Origin: an uncultured Lachnospiraceae bacterium
GTDB lineage: Bacteria; Bacillota; Clostridia; Lachnospirales; Lachnospiraceae
NCBI GenBank assembly: GCA_947628225.1
Contig: CANQYY010000003.1
Span: 1 to 64,000, forward strand
DNA: 64,000 bases
Direction: 5' to 3'
Positions 43,970-51,956 of the stretch are shown piece by piece (within the stretch, counting starts at the first letter, position 1; the number at the start of each line of letters is the position of its first letter). The position numbers and the translations under genes were made by a program. Under the pieces are notes generated by a model. That model did no database searches. It saw only the letters and a program-made list of their open reading frames with translations, and was not told the DNA's origin.

Positions 43970-45103
43970 ATGGAAATTTATATTGTTCGCCCAAATGATA
44001 CGATTGACCGTATTGCCGGCGTGTATGGGGTGACGGCTGAGCAGGTTTCCTATGCCAATCAGATACCGTATCCCTATCGGCTGGCTGTGGGACAGGCGCT
44101 TTTAATACCGGTGGGGGAGAGTACAGAGAATAGACGTGTCGCTACTGCAAATGGTTATGCCTATCCTTTTATCAGTCCCTGGGTATTGCAGCAGACATTA
44201 CCTTATCTGTCAAATCTTCTTGTCTTTTCTTATGGCTACACCACCGGGGGAGAACTGATACCGCCCCTTCTGTCGGATGAATGGATGGTGGAGGAGGCAA
44301 TAAAAAATCAGGCGCGTCCTATTCTCACCCTGACGCCCTTCGGGGAGAATGGAAAATTTAATAACAATCTGATTCATTTATTAGTGACAAATGAGGAAGT
44401 GAAACAGACGCTGATTCAAAATCTTTTGATTGCGATGGAAACGCAAAATTTTCAGGGAGTGGACGTAGACTTTGAATATATTCTTTCGGAGGACAGAGAT
44501 TTGTTTACCGCCTTTGTGGCGGAGCTGACAGAGCAGATGAATCAAAATGGATACCGGGTAAGTGTTGCGCTGGCTCCAAAGACTTCTGCCGATCAAAAGG
44601 GCTTACTGTATGAAGGAAAGGATTACCGGGGACTTGGCGAGGCGGCAAATGAGGTGCTGCTCATGGCGTATGAATGGGGCTACACTTATGGTCCCGCTAT
44701 GGCGGTGGCGCCGCTTAATAAAGTAAGACAGGTGGTAGAATATGCCCTGAGTGAAATCCCTTCGGAAAAAATCATGCTGGGTATCCCGAATTACGGTTAT
44801 GACTGGACGCTGCCTTATGTAAAGGGAGAAAGCAAAGCAGTTACCATAGGAAATGTCGAGGCAGTGCAGATTGCGATAGAAAATAATGTAGCCATACAAT
44901 TTGATGAAACGGCTCAGTCGCCATACTTTTTGTATGAGAGGGAAGGGGAGGAACATGAAGTTTGGTTTGAGGATGTGAGAAGCCTTCAAAAAAAATATGA
45001 ATTATTGAATGAATATAACCTGCAGGGAATTGGCGTCTGGCAGATTATGCGCCTGTTCCGGGCGATGTGGCTTCTCTATGCCGATATGTTTTATGTAGTG
45101 TAA
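43970..45103 (+). CDS. LysM-GH18 spore cortex/peptidoglycan hydrolase (YaaH/SleL-like)
   Basis: A 377-aa protein. Residues 1-47 are a LysM domain (YIVRPNDTIDRIAGVYGVT, ending LLIP) that binds peptidoglycan. The rest is a GH18 barrel with the catalytic motif GVDVDFEYI, Glu169 being the proton donor, and a conserved MAYEWGY segment. This order is that of SleL/YaaH, the N-acetylglucosaminidases that digest cortex fragments during germination. No signal peptide is present, as expected for proteins packaged in the forming spore. It has its own short upstream region after the tRNA terminator and a bidirectional terminator downstream. Confidence 0.88.
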   Translation: MEIYIVRPNDTIDRIAGVYGVTAEQVSYANQIPYPYRLAVGQALLIPVGESTENRRVATANGYAYPFISPWVLQQTLPYLSNLLVFSYGYTTGGELIPPLLSDEWMVEEAIKNQARPILTLTPFGENGKFNNNLIHLLVTNEEVKQTLIQNLLIAMETQNFQGVDVDFEYILSEDRDLFTAFVAELTEQMNQNGYRVSVALAPKTSADQKGLLYEGKDYRGLGEAANEVLLMAYEWGYTYGPAMAVAPLNKVRQVVEYALSEIPSEKIMLGIPNYGYDWTLPYVKGESKAVTIGNVEAVQIAIENNVAIQFDETAQSPYFLYEREGEEHEVWFEDVRSLQKKYELLNEYNLQGIGVWQIMRLFRAMWLLYADMFYVV

Positions 45104-45133
45104 AAAAGATTGGTTAAGTGCCGCAGAACGTAT

Positions 45134-45167
45134 AAAAAGGACTCCGCCAGAGGGCGGAATCCTTTTT
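45134..45167. terminator. Bidirectional terminator between GH18 and leuA
   Basis: AAAAAGGACTCCGCC (45134-45148) pairs with GGCGGAATCCTTTTT (45153-45167) across AGAG with one mismatch. The two flanking genes converge on it. Confidence 0.8.
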
Positions 45168-45185
45168 ATGCTATGTGGTTTTTTC

Positions 45186-47177
45186 TTACTTATTGCTGTT
45201 GCGATACTGTATCGGCGTCATTTCAAATTTTTTGCGGAAAACACGGTTAAAATGTTCCACGTTCTGATAGCCGACGGCTAGGGCGATATTTTCCACTGTC
45301 ATATTCCCGTTTTTCAAAAGCGTCCTTGCCTTTTTCATGCGGACGGCGGTAACCAGTTCCCCAAAGGTTTTTCCGGATTTTTCATGGATGTATTTGCTGA
45401 TATATGGCCCCGATAAGTGGAATTGTGCTGCCATGGTTTCCAGAGTGATAGTCTGGTAATTTGCCTGAATATAGTTCATCATAGATACCAGCCGTTCTTC
45501 CCTGCAGGATTTGTTATCGCGGATCTGCGGCAGCTTATTCACAGAAACGCACAGGGCATGGATGGATGCCGTAATAATATCTTCATCAATGCCAACGCCC
45601 CAGTAGGTGTTTCCCTCGCAGGTAATGCCGACATAAGCGATTGCCTTTGAGGAAGAACCTTGGGTAAGGGCATGCTCCTCATAAGTAGACAACTGATAGC
45701 TGATGCCAAAAAACTGTTTGATTGTATTGCTCACCGCATCCAGACGGCCGTTACCCATCGCATCCACAACGGTCTTTTTATCGCCGCAGGTAATAGTAGT
45801 TTCCGCCATAATGCCGTGTATCTGCTTGAAGTGGCATTCGCTGATCTGAAAATATGGCATCGAATGGATGTAATGCTCTTCAAAGATCTCATAAACCAAC
45901 GCAGGAGATAATTCCTTATTTTCTTCATCCGAAACGTCTTTCATCATGTAACCGACTTCCTCGCGCATAGCATAAGGAAGAGAAATTCCAAAATTCTGTT
46001 TTAAAATATAGTTGACGCCGCCCTTGCCGGATTGGCTGTTAATGCGGATAACATCTGAATCATAGGTACGTCCCACATCCTTTGGGTCCACCGGCAGATA
46101 TGGCACGCTCCAGGTAGTCAGGTTTTTATCCTCCCGCCACTGCATCCCCTTGGCAATCGCATCCTGATGGGAACCGGAAAAAGCGGTAAACACCAAATCT
46201 CCCGCATAGGGCTGACGCTCATGGACGTGCATCCGGGTAAAGGTTTCATATTTTTTACGAATCTTAGGCATATTGGAAAAATCCAATCCCGGGTCTACCC
46301 CATGAGAAAATAAATTCATGGCGAGGGTAACAATGTCCACATTTCCGGTCCGTTCGCCGTTGCCAAACAGGGTTCCCTCAATGCGGTCAGCTCCCGCCAG
46401 GATACCGAGTTCGGCATCGGAAACGCCGCAGCCCCGGTCATTGTGCGGATGCAGGGACAAGATTACATTATCCCGGTATTTTAAATGTTTGTTAATATAT
46501 TCTACTTGAGTAGCAAAAACGTGGGGCATAGCGTTTTCTACAGTTGTAGGAATATTAATAATCGTCTTATTTTCGGAATCCGGCCGCCATATATCCAGGA
46601 CGGCGTTGCACACCTCCACGGCATAGTCTACTTCTGTTCCCGGAAAACTTTCCGGACTGTACTCAAAGGAAAAATTCCCATCGGTTTCATCTGCCAGCTT
46701 TTTCAGTAAAAGGGCGCCGGAAACGGCAATCTGTTTTACCTCTTCTTTTCCCTTCTTGAAGACCTGTTCCCGTTGTGCTACAGAAGTAGAATTATATAAA
46801 TGGACAACAGCGTGCGGCGCTCCCTTTACGGCTTCAAATGTTTTTTGGATAATGTGTTCTCTTGCCTGAGTCAATACCTGGACGGTAACATCCTCCGGTA
46901 TCATATTTCTCTCGATCAGAGCCCTCATAAATTCATATTCGGTTTCCGAAGCAGCCGGGAAACCAACCTCGATTTCTTTAAAACCGATTTCAACCAGCAG
47001 CTGAAAAAACTGTAATTTTTCTTCCAGGCTCATAGGCTCAACCAAAGCCTGGTTTCCGTCCCGCAAATCCACGGAACACCAGATGGGCGGCGCGTCAATA
47101 GCGTCCTTTTTTACCCAGTCATAGGTGCATTCCGGCGGCATAAAATAAGCTTTTTGATATTTGTTAAAATTTTTCAT
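45186..47177 (-). CDS. leuA: 2-isopropylmalate synthase fused to an AraC-type DNA-binding domain
   Basis: A 663-aa protein; the start at 47177 follows GGAGG and discards 73 upstream codons that overlap the T-box. Residues 1-550 are a long-form LeuA, which condenses acetyl-CoA and 2-oxoisovalerate in leucine synthesis: metal-site motif [24 protein letters not shown], and a C-terminal LeuA dimer/regulatory portion ending [15 protein letters not shown]. Residues ~555-663 are a complete two-HTH AraC domain ([41 protein letters not shown]). There is no break in frame. A feedback-binding enzyme joined to a transcription-factor domain suggests a leucine-sensing regulator. It lies downstream of a Leu T-box and a palindrome. 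Confidence 0.9.
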   Translation of the reverse strand: MKNFNKYQKAYFMPPECTYDWVKKDAIDAPPIWCSVDLRDGNQALVEPMSLEEKLQFFQLLVEIGFKEIEVGFPAASETEYEFMRALIERNMIPEDVTVQVLTQAREHIIQKTFEAVKGAPHAVVHLYNSTSVAQREQVFKKGKEEVKQIAVSGALLLKKLADETDGNFSFEYSPESFPGTEVDYAVEVCNAVLDIWRPDSENKTIINIPTTVENAMPHVFATQVEYINKHLKYRDNVILSLHPHNDRGCGVSDAELGILAGADRIEGTLFGNGERTGNVDIVTLAMNLFSHGVDPGLDFSNMPKIRKKYETFTRMHVHERQPYAGDLVFTAFSGSHQDAIAKGMQWREDKNLTTWSVPYLPVDPKDVGRTYDSDVIRINSQSGKGGVNYILKQNFGISLPYAMREEVGYMMKDVSDEENKELSPALVYEIFEEHYIHSMPYFQISECHFKQIHGIMAETTITCGDKKTVVDAMGNGRLDAVSNTIKQFFGISYQLSTYEEHALTQGSSSKAIAYVGITCEGNTYWGVGIDEDIITASIHALCVSVNKLPQIRDNKSCREERLVSMMNYIQANYQTITLETMAAQFHLSGPYISKYIHEKSGKTFGELVTAVRMKKARTLLKNGNMTVENIALAVGYQNVEHFNRVFRKKFEMTPIQYRNSNK

Positions 47178-47204
47178 AGTTGACCTCCATTCCGATTTTT
47201 TCAC

Positions 47205-47251
47205 AAAAAAATCTTCCGTTTTACAATCCCGGGGATGTAAAGACGGAAGAT
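47205..47251 (-). terminator. T-box terminator hairpin of leuA
   Basis: On the minus strand, ATCTTCCGT and ACGGAAGAT form the stem (47211-47251) and are followed by a T-run at 47205-47210. The antiterminator sequence AGAGTGGTACCGCG at 47261-47274 competes with its formation. Confidence 0.85.
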
Positions 47252-47525
47252 ATAATCTTACGCGGTACCACTCTACTTCATGTTTCAAAAAACATGCGCT
47301 CATCAGCACTGACATGCCTATCCCCTGTAACGGTGGGTGTCCGGTATACTCTACTGCCGGAAGCCTTAAATATAATGTAAAAGCCCGGATATTCAAGTAT
47401 ACGGCTCCGAGGCGAGTTCACAGTCTTTCTTTTACTGCCTTGCACCTGCCGGCAGCTCTCTGTAAAAAGTGGGACGGTTACTATTCCTCATCATTGCCTT
47501 TGAAATTCTTATTTTTACGTTTGCG
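47205..47525 (-). promoter_or_regulatory. T-box riboswitch (Leu, specifier CTC)
   Basis: The leader of leuA has the T-box sequence AGAGTGGTACCGCG (minus strand of 47261-47274), a stem I with GATGAGGAATAGTAA and GGTGCAAGGCAG blocks, and the expected specifier context GAACTCGCC. The codon CTC (minus strand of 47414-47416) reads leucine. Uncharged tRNA-Leu should stabilise the antiterminator and let leuA be transcribed. Confidence 0.85.
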
Positions 47526-47528
47526 TAC

Positions 47529-47556
47529 ATTATAGCACAAAAAGAAAGGAATGCAA
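47529..47556 (-). promoter_or_regulatory. Promoter of the leuA T-box transcript
   Basis: On the minus strand, TTGCAT (47551-47556) and TATAAT (47529-47534) are spaced 16 bases apart and lie just before the T-box. Confidence 0.75.
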
Positions 47557-47576
47557 CTGATTAAATTTAATCAGTT
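47555..47576. promoter_or_regulatory. Perfect 22-bp palindrome at the leuA -35 region
   Basis: AACTGATTAAA followed directly by its exact complement TTTAATCAGTT. It overlaps the last two bases of the -35 element, so a bound protein could activate or repress the promoter. A candidate ligand is the AraC domain carried by LeuA itself; other regulators are possible. Confidence 0.6.
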
Positions 47577-47661
47577 TTATTGATTTATTTTATTCAATCT
47601 GAAAAAGAGTGTTATTTGCTTTTCTTATATCGGACAGGAAAGAAAAGAGCGCAAAAAAGGC

Positions 47662-47690
47662 TTGACTTTTCTTTTCTGTTCCAGTATTAT
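47662..47690 (+). promoter_or_regulatory. Promoter of tRNA-Arg
   Basis: TTGACT (47662-47667) and TATTAT (47685-47690) are separated by 17 bases and lie 12 bases before the tRNA. An overlapping TATAAT (47688-47693) would give a 20-base spacer. Confidence 0.55.
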
Positions 47691-47702
47691 AATAGTTGCG
47701 TT

Positions 47703-47776
47703 GTGCGTGTAGCTCAGCTGGATAGAGCACTTGGCTACGGACCAAGGTGTCGGGAGTTCGAATCTTCTCACGCACG
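47703..47776 (+). tRNA. tRNA-Arg (ACG)
   Basis: The acceptor GTGCGTG pairs with CACGCAC, the anticodon stem CTTGG/CCAAG encloses CTACGGA (anticodon ACG, normally modified to ICG), and the T loop is TTCGAAT. A terminator follows directly. Confidence 0.92.
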
Positions 47777-47779
47777 CTG

Positions 47780-47806
47780 AAAAGGTGCCGGTTCCGGCAC
47801 CTTTTT
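47780..47806 (+). terminator. Terminator after tRNA-Arg
   Basis: AAAGGTGCCGG (47781-47791) pairs with CCGGCACCTTT (47794-47804), followed by more T. It can also end the minus-strand repressor gene at 47819. Confidence 0.8.
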
Positions 47807-47818
47807 ATATATGATAAA

Positions 47819-48205
47819 TTATTTTTCAGCGGAGGGCGTGACGTTTTTCAGCCACGCTTCTTTTATTGCCTCAAAGCTTTCCTTGCTGATAACATGTTCA
47901 ATCTTACAGGCATCTTCCTCTGCGGTTTCCTCCGATACGCCCAGTGTTGTCAGACAGTGGGTCAGGATGCTGTGGCGTTCATAAATCATCTCGGCAATTT
48001 CTTTTCCGGAATCGGTCAGGTAGATAAAGCCGGCATCCGTAACTGTAATCTGCTTTTTTTCCCTCAGATTCTTCATGGCGACACTGACGCTGGATTTTTT
48101 GTACCCCAGTTCGTTCGCAATGTCAACCGAGCGGACAACCGGTAATTTTTTACTTAATAAAAGGATCGTTTCCAGATAGTTTTCTGCGGACTCATTTGTT
48201 TTCAT
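47819..48205 (-). CDS. DtxR/MntR-family metal-dependent repressor
   Basis: A 128-aa regulator. The N-terminal winged helix (LPVVRSVDIANELGYKKSSVSVAMKNL, then KKQITVTDAGFIYLTDSGK) is followed by the dimerisation domain with metal-ligand residues (YERHSILTHCL; ACKIEHVISKESFEAI). It ends without the SH3 domain of long DtxR proteins, like MntR and short IdeR forms. It is divergent from feoA, and a perfect palindrome overlaps the feo promoter, so it is very likely the iron-dependent repressor of feo. Confidence 0.9.
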   Translation of the reverse strand: MKTNESAENYLETILLLSKKLPVVRSVDIANELGYKKSSVSVAMKNLREKKQITVTDAGFIYLTDSGKEIAEMIYERHSILTHCLTTLGVSEETAEEDACKIEHVISKESFEAIKEAWLKNVTPSAEK

Positions 48206-48283
48206 GGCAGAACCCCTTTCGCATCAATCATAATTCCCATCCACTTTATAATTTGAAATCAGTATAACATGAAAGAAAAGTTC

Positions 48284-48315
48284 TTGACAACTAATGATTG
48301 TTAGTATATACTAAC
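48284..48315 (+). promoter_or_regulatory. feo promoter with DtxR-type operator
   Basis: TTGACA (48284-48289), a 17-base spacer and TATACT (48307-48312) form the promoter. The perfect 16-bp palindrome GTTAGTATATACTAAC (48300-48315) covers the -10. The spacer also holds ACTAA, inverted relative to the TTAGT that follows it, giving an extra half-site. Iron-loaded repressor would block polymerase. Confidence 0.85.
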
Positions 48316-48372
48316 CATGGAAAGCAAAGCTTATTCACTGTCAGCAGCCAGAAGGGAAAGGATGATGCAGAG

Positions 48373-48582
48373 ATGCCGTTAACGATGGCCAGAATTGGTG
48401 AAACCAATACAATTAAGCGGGTAGGAGGAAAAGCAGAAACCAGAAAATTTCTGGAAAATCTGGGATTTGTGACCGGGGGATTTGTTACTGTTGTTTCCGA
48501 AATAAGCGGGAATTTGATATTGAATGTTAAAGATTCCCGAGTAGCGCTTGGCAAGGATATGGCGAACAAAATAATGGTTTAA
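48373..48582 (+). CDS. feoA: FeoA family protein (first copy)
   Basis: A 69-aa SH3-like protein starting MPLTMARIGE. The pattern IKRVGGKAETRKFLENLGFVTG...VSEISGNLILNVKDSRVALGKDMANKIMV is the FeoA fold: a five-strand barrel around a conserved 'L..LG...G' turn. FeoA associates with FeoB and affects iron transport. The start at 48373 has AAAGGA 11 bases upstream; an internal ATG at 48385 is the alternative. It is first in the feo operon. Confidence 0.88.
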   Translation: MPLTMARIGETNTIKRVGGKAETRKFLENLGFVTGGFVTVVSEISGNLILNVKDSRVALGKDMANKIMV

Positions 48583-48597
48583 TAAATGGAGGTAAGT

Positions 48598-48819
48598 ATG
48601 AAAACATTGCGAGAAGTAGCCTGCGGACAGAATGTCAGGGTAAGGAAATTATCCGGAACCGGTCCGGTAAAAAGGCGTATTATGGATATGGGAATCACAA
48701 AGGGAGTAGAAATATTTGTACGGAAGGTAGCGCCGCTGGGAGATCCGGTGGAAGTTACGGTACGCGGTTATGAATTATCTCTGCGTAAGGCGGATGCGGA
48801 AATGATAGAGGTGGAGTAG
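48598..48819 (+). CDS. feoA: FeoA family protein (second copy)
   Basis: A 73-aa FeoA with GQNVRVRKLSGTG, RRIMDMGITKGVEIFV and KVAPLGDPVEVTVRGYELSLRKADAEMI, closer to the FeoA consensus than the first copy. The start at 48598 has GGAGG upstream; the in-frame ATG 12 bases earlier is not needed. It is 15 bases after the first feoA. Paired feoA genes ahead of feoB are common in Clostridia. Confidence 0.9.
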   Translation: MKTLREVACGQNVRVRKLSGTGPVKRRIMDMGITKGVEIFVRKVAPLGDPVEVTVRGYELSLRKADAEMIEVE

Positions 48820-48838
48820 AAAAATTTTTGCGTATGAG

Positions 48839-48852
48839 TTAGAAATAACTAA
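48839..48852. promoter_or_regulatory. Second DtxR-like site ahead of feoB
   Basis: TTAGAAATAACTAA shares the outer half-sites (TTAG...CTAA, same spacing) with the operator over the feo promoter. It lies in the 111-base gap between feoA and feoB, so feoB may have an additional iron-regulated control point. Confidence 0.5.
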
Positions 48853-48930
48853 TCAAAAGAAGCCGAAACGAATTGTTGGTAGCAGTGACGAACACTGAAC
48901 AAAAAAAGAAAGTAAAGTGAGGAGAAAAGT

Positions 48931-51366
48931 ATGTCAATTAGAATTGCGCTCGCAGGAAATCCAAACTGCGGCAAAACAACATTGTTTAATGCCCTGACCG
49001 GCGCTAATCAGTTTGTTGGAAACTGGCCGGGCGTTACCGTGGAGAAAAAAGAAGGGAAACTGAAAAAAGCTTATGCCGGCAAGGCCTCGGACAGTGTGGT
49101 GATTACCGACCTGCCGGGCATTTATTCTCTCTCTCCCTATACGTTAGAGGAGGTTGTTGCCAGAAATTATTTGCTGAACGAAAGGCCGGATGTGATATTA
49201 AATATTGTGGACGGTACAAACATAGAAAGAAATCTGTACCTTTCCACTCAGTTAATGGAACTGGGCATTCCGATCGTTATGGCGGTAAATATGATGGATG
49301 TAGTGGAAAAAAATGGCGATAGAATTCATCTTGATAAACTGAGTAAAGAGCTTGGCTGTGAAGTGGTTGAAATTTCTGCCCTGAAAGGAACGGGCATACA
49401 AAAAGCGGCCGTAAAAGCTATCGCCGCCGCTTCCAAAGAAAATGCCGCGCCAGTCCACAAATTTACCGATGAGGCGGAGCTTGCCATACATACAGTAGAG
49501 GAACGGTTAGGCGCAGATGTTAAGGAGGAACAAAAAAGATTTTTTGCTATTAAACTGTTAGAGCGGGATGATAAAATTGTAGAGCAGATGAAAGTGGTTC
49601 CGGATGTTACCGAAGAAATTGAAAATCTGGAAAAGGCATTTGACGACGACACCGAAAGCATTATCACAAATGAACGCTATGTTTATATTTCTTCTATTAT
49701 CAAGGAATGTTATACGAAAAACAGAAAGCATGCCATGACGCGTTCCGATAAAATAGACCGGGTGGTTACCAACCGTTTCCTTGCTCTGCCGATATTTGCT
49801 GTTATTATGTTTTTCGTGTATTATATATCCGTGACCACGGTAGGTACTTATGTAACAGACTGGACCAATGACGGATTGTTTGGCGACGGCTGGTATCTTG
49901 CCGGCATCGGCAGAAGCGATTATGATGAGGCAACGGACGAATGGGCTGACAGCGCCATTTTTAGCAATAACAGCATAAAAGCAGTTATTGATGCAGCGGC
50001 GGCAGACGGGAGCGTTATCGGCGCAGATGAAGTGCAGGGAGCTTTTCTGGATAAAGATTTTGGGGCCTTTGAAGAGGCATATGGCTCCTTTGGCGAAGAT
50101 TTTGCCGAAAAGGGTTATGATTTGGATGCCGTTCTTCCTCTGGACGAGGAAGGCGGGTGGAAAGGGCAGCCGGGCCCGGAGGATTATGGGATCTGGGTGC
50201 CGGGTATTCCGGAATTGGTTGGTAACGGACTGGAAGCCATTGACTGCGCAGACTGGTTAAGCGGTTTGATAAATGACGGTATTGTAGCCGGCGTGGGAAC
50301 TGTTTTGGGATTTGTTCCCCAGATGCTTATTTTGTTTATTTTTCTGGCTTTTCTGGAGGGCTGCGGATATATGGCGCGTGTTGCCTTCATCATGGACCGG
50401 ATTTTCCGCCGGTTCGGACTTTCCGGAAAATCCTTTATTCCGATGCTTATTGGAACCGGCTGCGGCGTTCCGGGCATTATGGCGTCCCGTACCATTGAAA
50501 ATGACAGGGACCGCAAAATGACAATTATGACAACTACCTTTATACCCTGCGGCGCGAAACTGCCGATCATTGCCATGCTTACCAGCGCTTTGTTTGGAGG
50601 CGCCGGCTGGGTGGCTCCCAGTACGTATTTCCTCGGCATAGCAGCTATTATCATTTCCGGCATAATATTAAAGAAAACAAAGGTGTTTGCCGGAGAACCG
50701 GCGCCCTTTGTCATGGAACTTCCGGCTTACCACTTGCCGACACCGGGAGCCATACTGAGGAGTATGTGGGAGCGCGGCTGGTCCTTTATAAAGAGAGCGG
50801 GAACGATTATCCTGCTTGCCTCCATTATCGTCTGGGCAGGCTCTGCCTTTGGGGTAGAAAACGGTTCCTTTGGCTTCAACCCGGATATGGAATTGGAAAA
50901 CAGCATTCTCGGTTATATCGGGGGCGCCATTCAGTGGATCTTTACGCCTCTCGGGTTTGGTAATATCAAGGCGACGATTGCTACGATTATGGGACTTGTT
51001 GCCAAGGAAGAGGTCGTGGGAGTATTCGGAGTACTGGATTTCGAGGGTATGGCGCCAATCGCCGGTTATGCCTTCTTAGCCTTTAACCTGTTGTGCGCCC
51101 CCTGCTTCGCAGCAATGGGAGCTATTAAGCGGGAGATGAACAATGCAAAATGGACTGCCTTTGCCATTACCTATCAGTGTGTATTTGCCTATGTGATTGC
51201 CCTGATCATTTATCGGATAGGCCTGTTGGCCGCGGGAGCGTTCAGCGTATGGACGATAATCGCGCTGTTGCTTGTGGCAGCCCTGATATATCTGCTGGTT
51301 CGTCCCTATAAAGAGAGTAACACCTTAAAACTGAGCGGCAAAAGCAGTCTGGCGGGTGTGAAATAA
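48931..51366 (+). CDS. feoB: Ferrous iron transporter FeoB
   Basis: An 811-aa membrane GTPase for Fe2+ uptake. G motifs: GNPNCGKTT (near residue 10), DLPG, NMMD (near 121) and SALKG. The helical insertion domain spans about 165-265. The membrane core has the two Gate regions, including GTGCGVPGIMASRTIEN and TFIPCGAKLPI with conserved Cys. Compared with typical 650-700-aa clostridial FeoB, there is an extra acidic extracellular insertion of about 100 residues (about 325-425, rich in Asp, Glu and Gly) between the first two core helices. GAGGAG precedes the start. Confidence 0.95.
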   Translation: MSIRIALAGNPNCGKTTLFNALTGANQFVGNWPGVTVEKKEGKLKKAYAGKASDSVVITDLPGIYSLSPYTLEEVVARNYLLNERPDVILNIVDGTNIERNLYLSTQLMELGIPIVMAVNMMDVVEKNGDRIHLDKLSKELGCEVVEISALKGTGIQKAAVKAIAAASKENAAPVHKFTDEAELAIHTVEERLGADVKEEQKRFFAIKLLERDDKIVEQMKVVPDVTEEIENLEKAFDDDTESIITNERYVYISSIIKECYTKNRKHAMTRSDKIDRVVTNRFLALPIFAVIMFFVYYISVTTVGTYVTDWTNDGLFGDGWYLAGIGRSDYDEATDEWADSAIFSNNSIKAVIDAAAADGSVIGADEVQGAFLDKDFGAFEEAYGSFGEDFAEKGYDLDAVLPLDEEGGWKGQPGPEDYGIWVPGIPELVGNGLEAIDCADWLSGLINDGIVAGVGTVLGFVPQMLILFIFLAFLEGCGYMARVAFIMDRIFRRFGLSGKSFIPMLIGTGCGVPGIMASRTIENDRDRKMTIMTTTFIPCGAKLPIIAMLTSALFGGAGWVAPSTYFLGIAAIIISGIILKKTKVFAGEPAPFVMELPAYHLPTPGAILRSMWERGWSFIKRAGTIILLASIIVWAGSAFGVENGSFGFNPDMELENSILGYIGGAIQWIFTPLGFGNIKATIATIMGLVAKEEVVGVFGVLDFEGMAPIAGYAFLAFNLLCAPCFAAMGAIKREMNNAKWTAFAITYQCVFAYVIALIIYRIGLLAAGAFSVWTIIALLLVAALIYLLVRPYKESNTLKLSGKSSLAGVK

Positions 51367-51396
51367 ATATATCGAACATGAATAGCCATTTTTACG

Positions 51397-51427
51397 AAGC
51401 ACCTGCACCTTTATGGCGCAGGTGCTT
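51397..51427 (+). terminator. Stem-loop after feoB
   Basis: AAGCACCTGC (51397-51406) pairs perfectly with GCAGGTGCTT (51418-51427). There is almost no T-run, so it may be an attenuator or mRNA-protecting hairpin before the small downstream gene. Confidence 0.5.
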
Positions 51428-51469
51428 AATGCTCATATCAGCAGAAAAATGGAGAAAGGAGTGGACAAA

Positions 51470-51616
51470 GTGGGAACTGTAATTGTAGGAATTATACTGG
51501 CGGGGATTGTGGCGCTGATAATAGGAATTATGATAAGGAATAAAAAAAGGGGAAAATCTATCCAATGTGGGGGAGATTGCCCAAATTGCGGCGGACACTG
51601 CTCCAAAATAAAATAA
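51470..51616 (+). CDS. FeoB-associated Cys-rich membrane peptide
   Basis: A 48-aa peptide with a GTG start eight bases after AAAGGAG. One N-terminal membrane helix (VIVGIILAGIVALIIGIMI) is followed by a basic stretch and a Cys-rich tail, CGGDCPNCGGHC. This layout is that of the small FeoB-associated proteins that follow feoB in many Firmicutes and are thought to help the transporter, possibly by binding iron. It ends the feo operon. Confidence 0.85.
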   Translation: MGTVIVGIILAGIVALIIGIMIRNKKRGKSIQCGGDCPNCGGHCSKIK

Positions 51617-51787
51617 ATTTTGCCTTTCCTGCCTTTTTTGTCTGTTCTGTCGAATCTTTCCGATATTTCCTACTTGCTTTTTTGCAGGAAACTGGGTATT
51701 ATTGTATACACAGGAAAAAAATGTAATCAAAAGCAGATCAGGAAAATGCCTGAGGTGGTCAGGGAAGAGAACGGAAGGAGCGATATT

Positions 51788-51931
51788 ATGCTGAATTTCG
51801 AGGAGGAGTTGGAAAAATTCCAACCCAGTGTAGACGTGGAAAAAGTAGAAGACGTTGTATATAACAATAATTTGACGGATGTGACAGATATTGTAAAAGA
51901 ACTGATACAGGATGTAAAAGGTACGTTATAA
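51788..51931 (+). CDS. Small acidic protein of unknown function
   Basis: A 47-aa peptide starting MLNFEEELEKFQPSVD after GGAAGGAG. It is highly acidic and likely helical. It lies 25 bases ahead of the zinc-ribbon/TPR protein and is probably co-transcribed with it. I do not recognise a family. Confidence 0.6.
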   Translation: MLNFEEELEKFQPSVDVEKVEDVVYNNNLTDVTDIVKELIQDVKGTL

Positions 51932-51956
51932 TGAATAGTGGGAGGGATTTTAGTCG

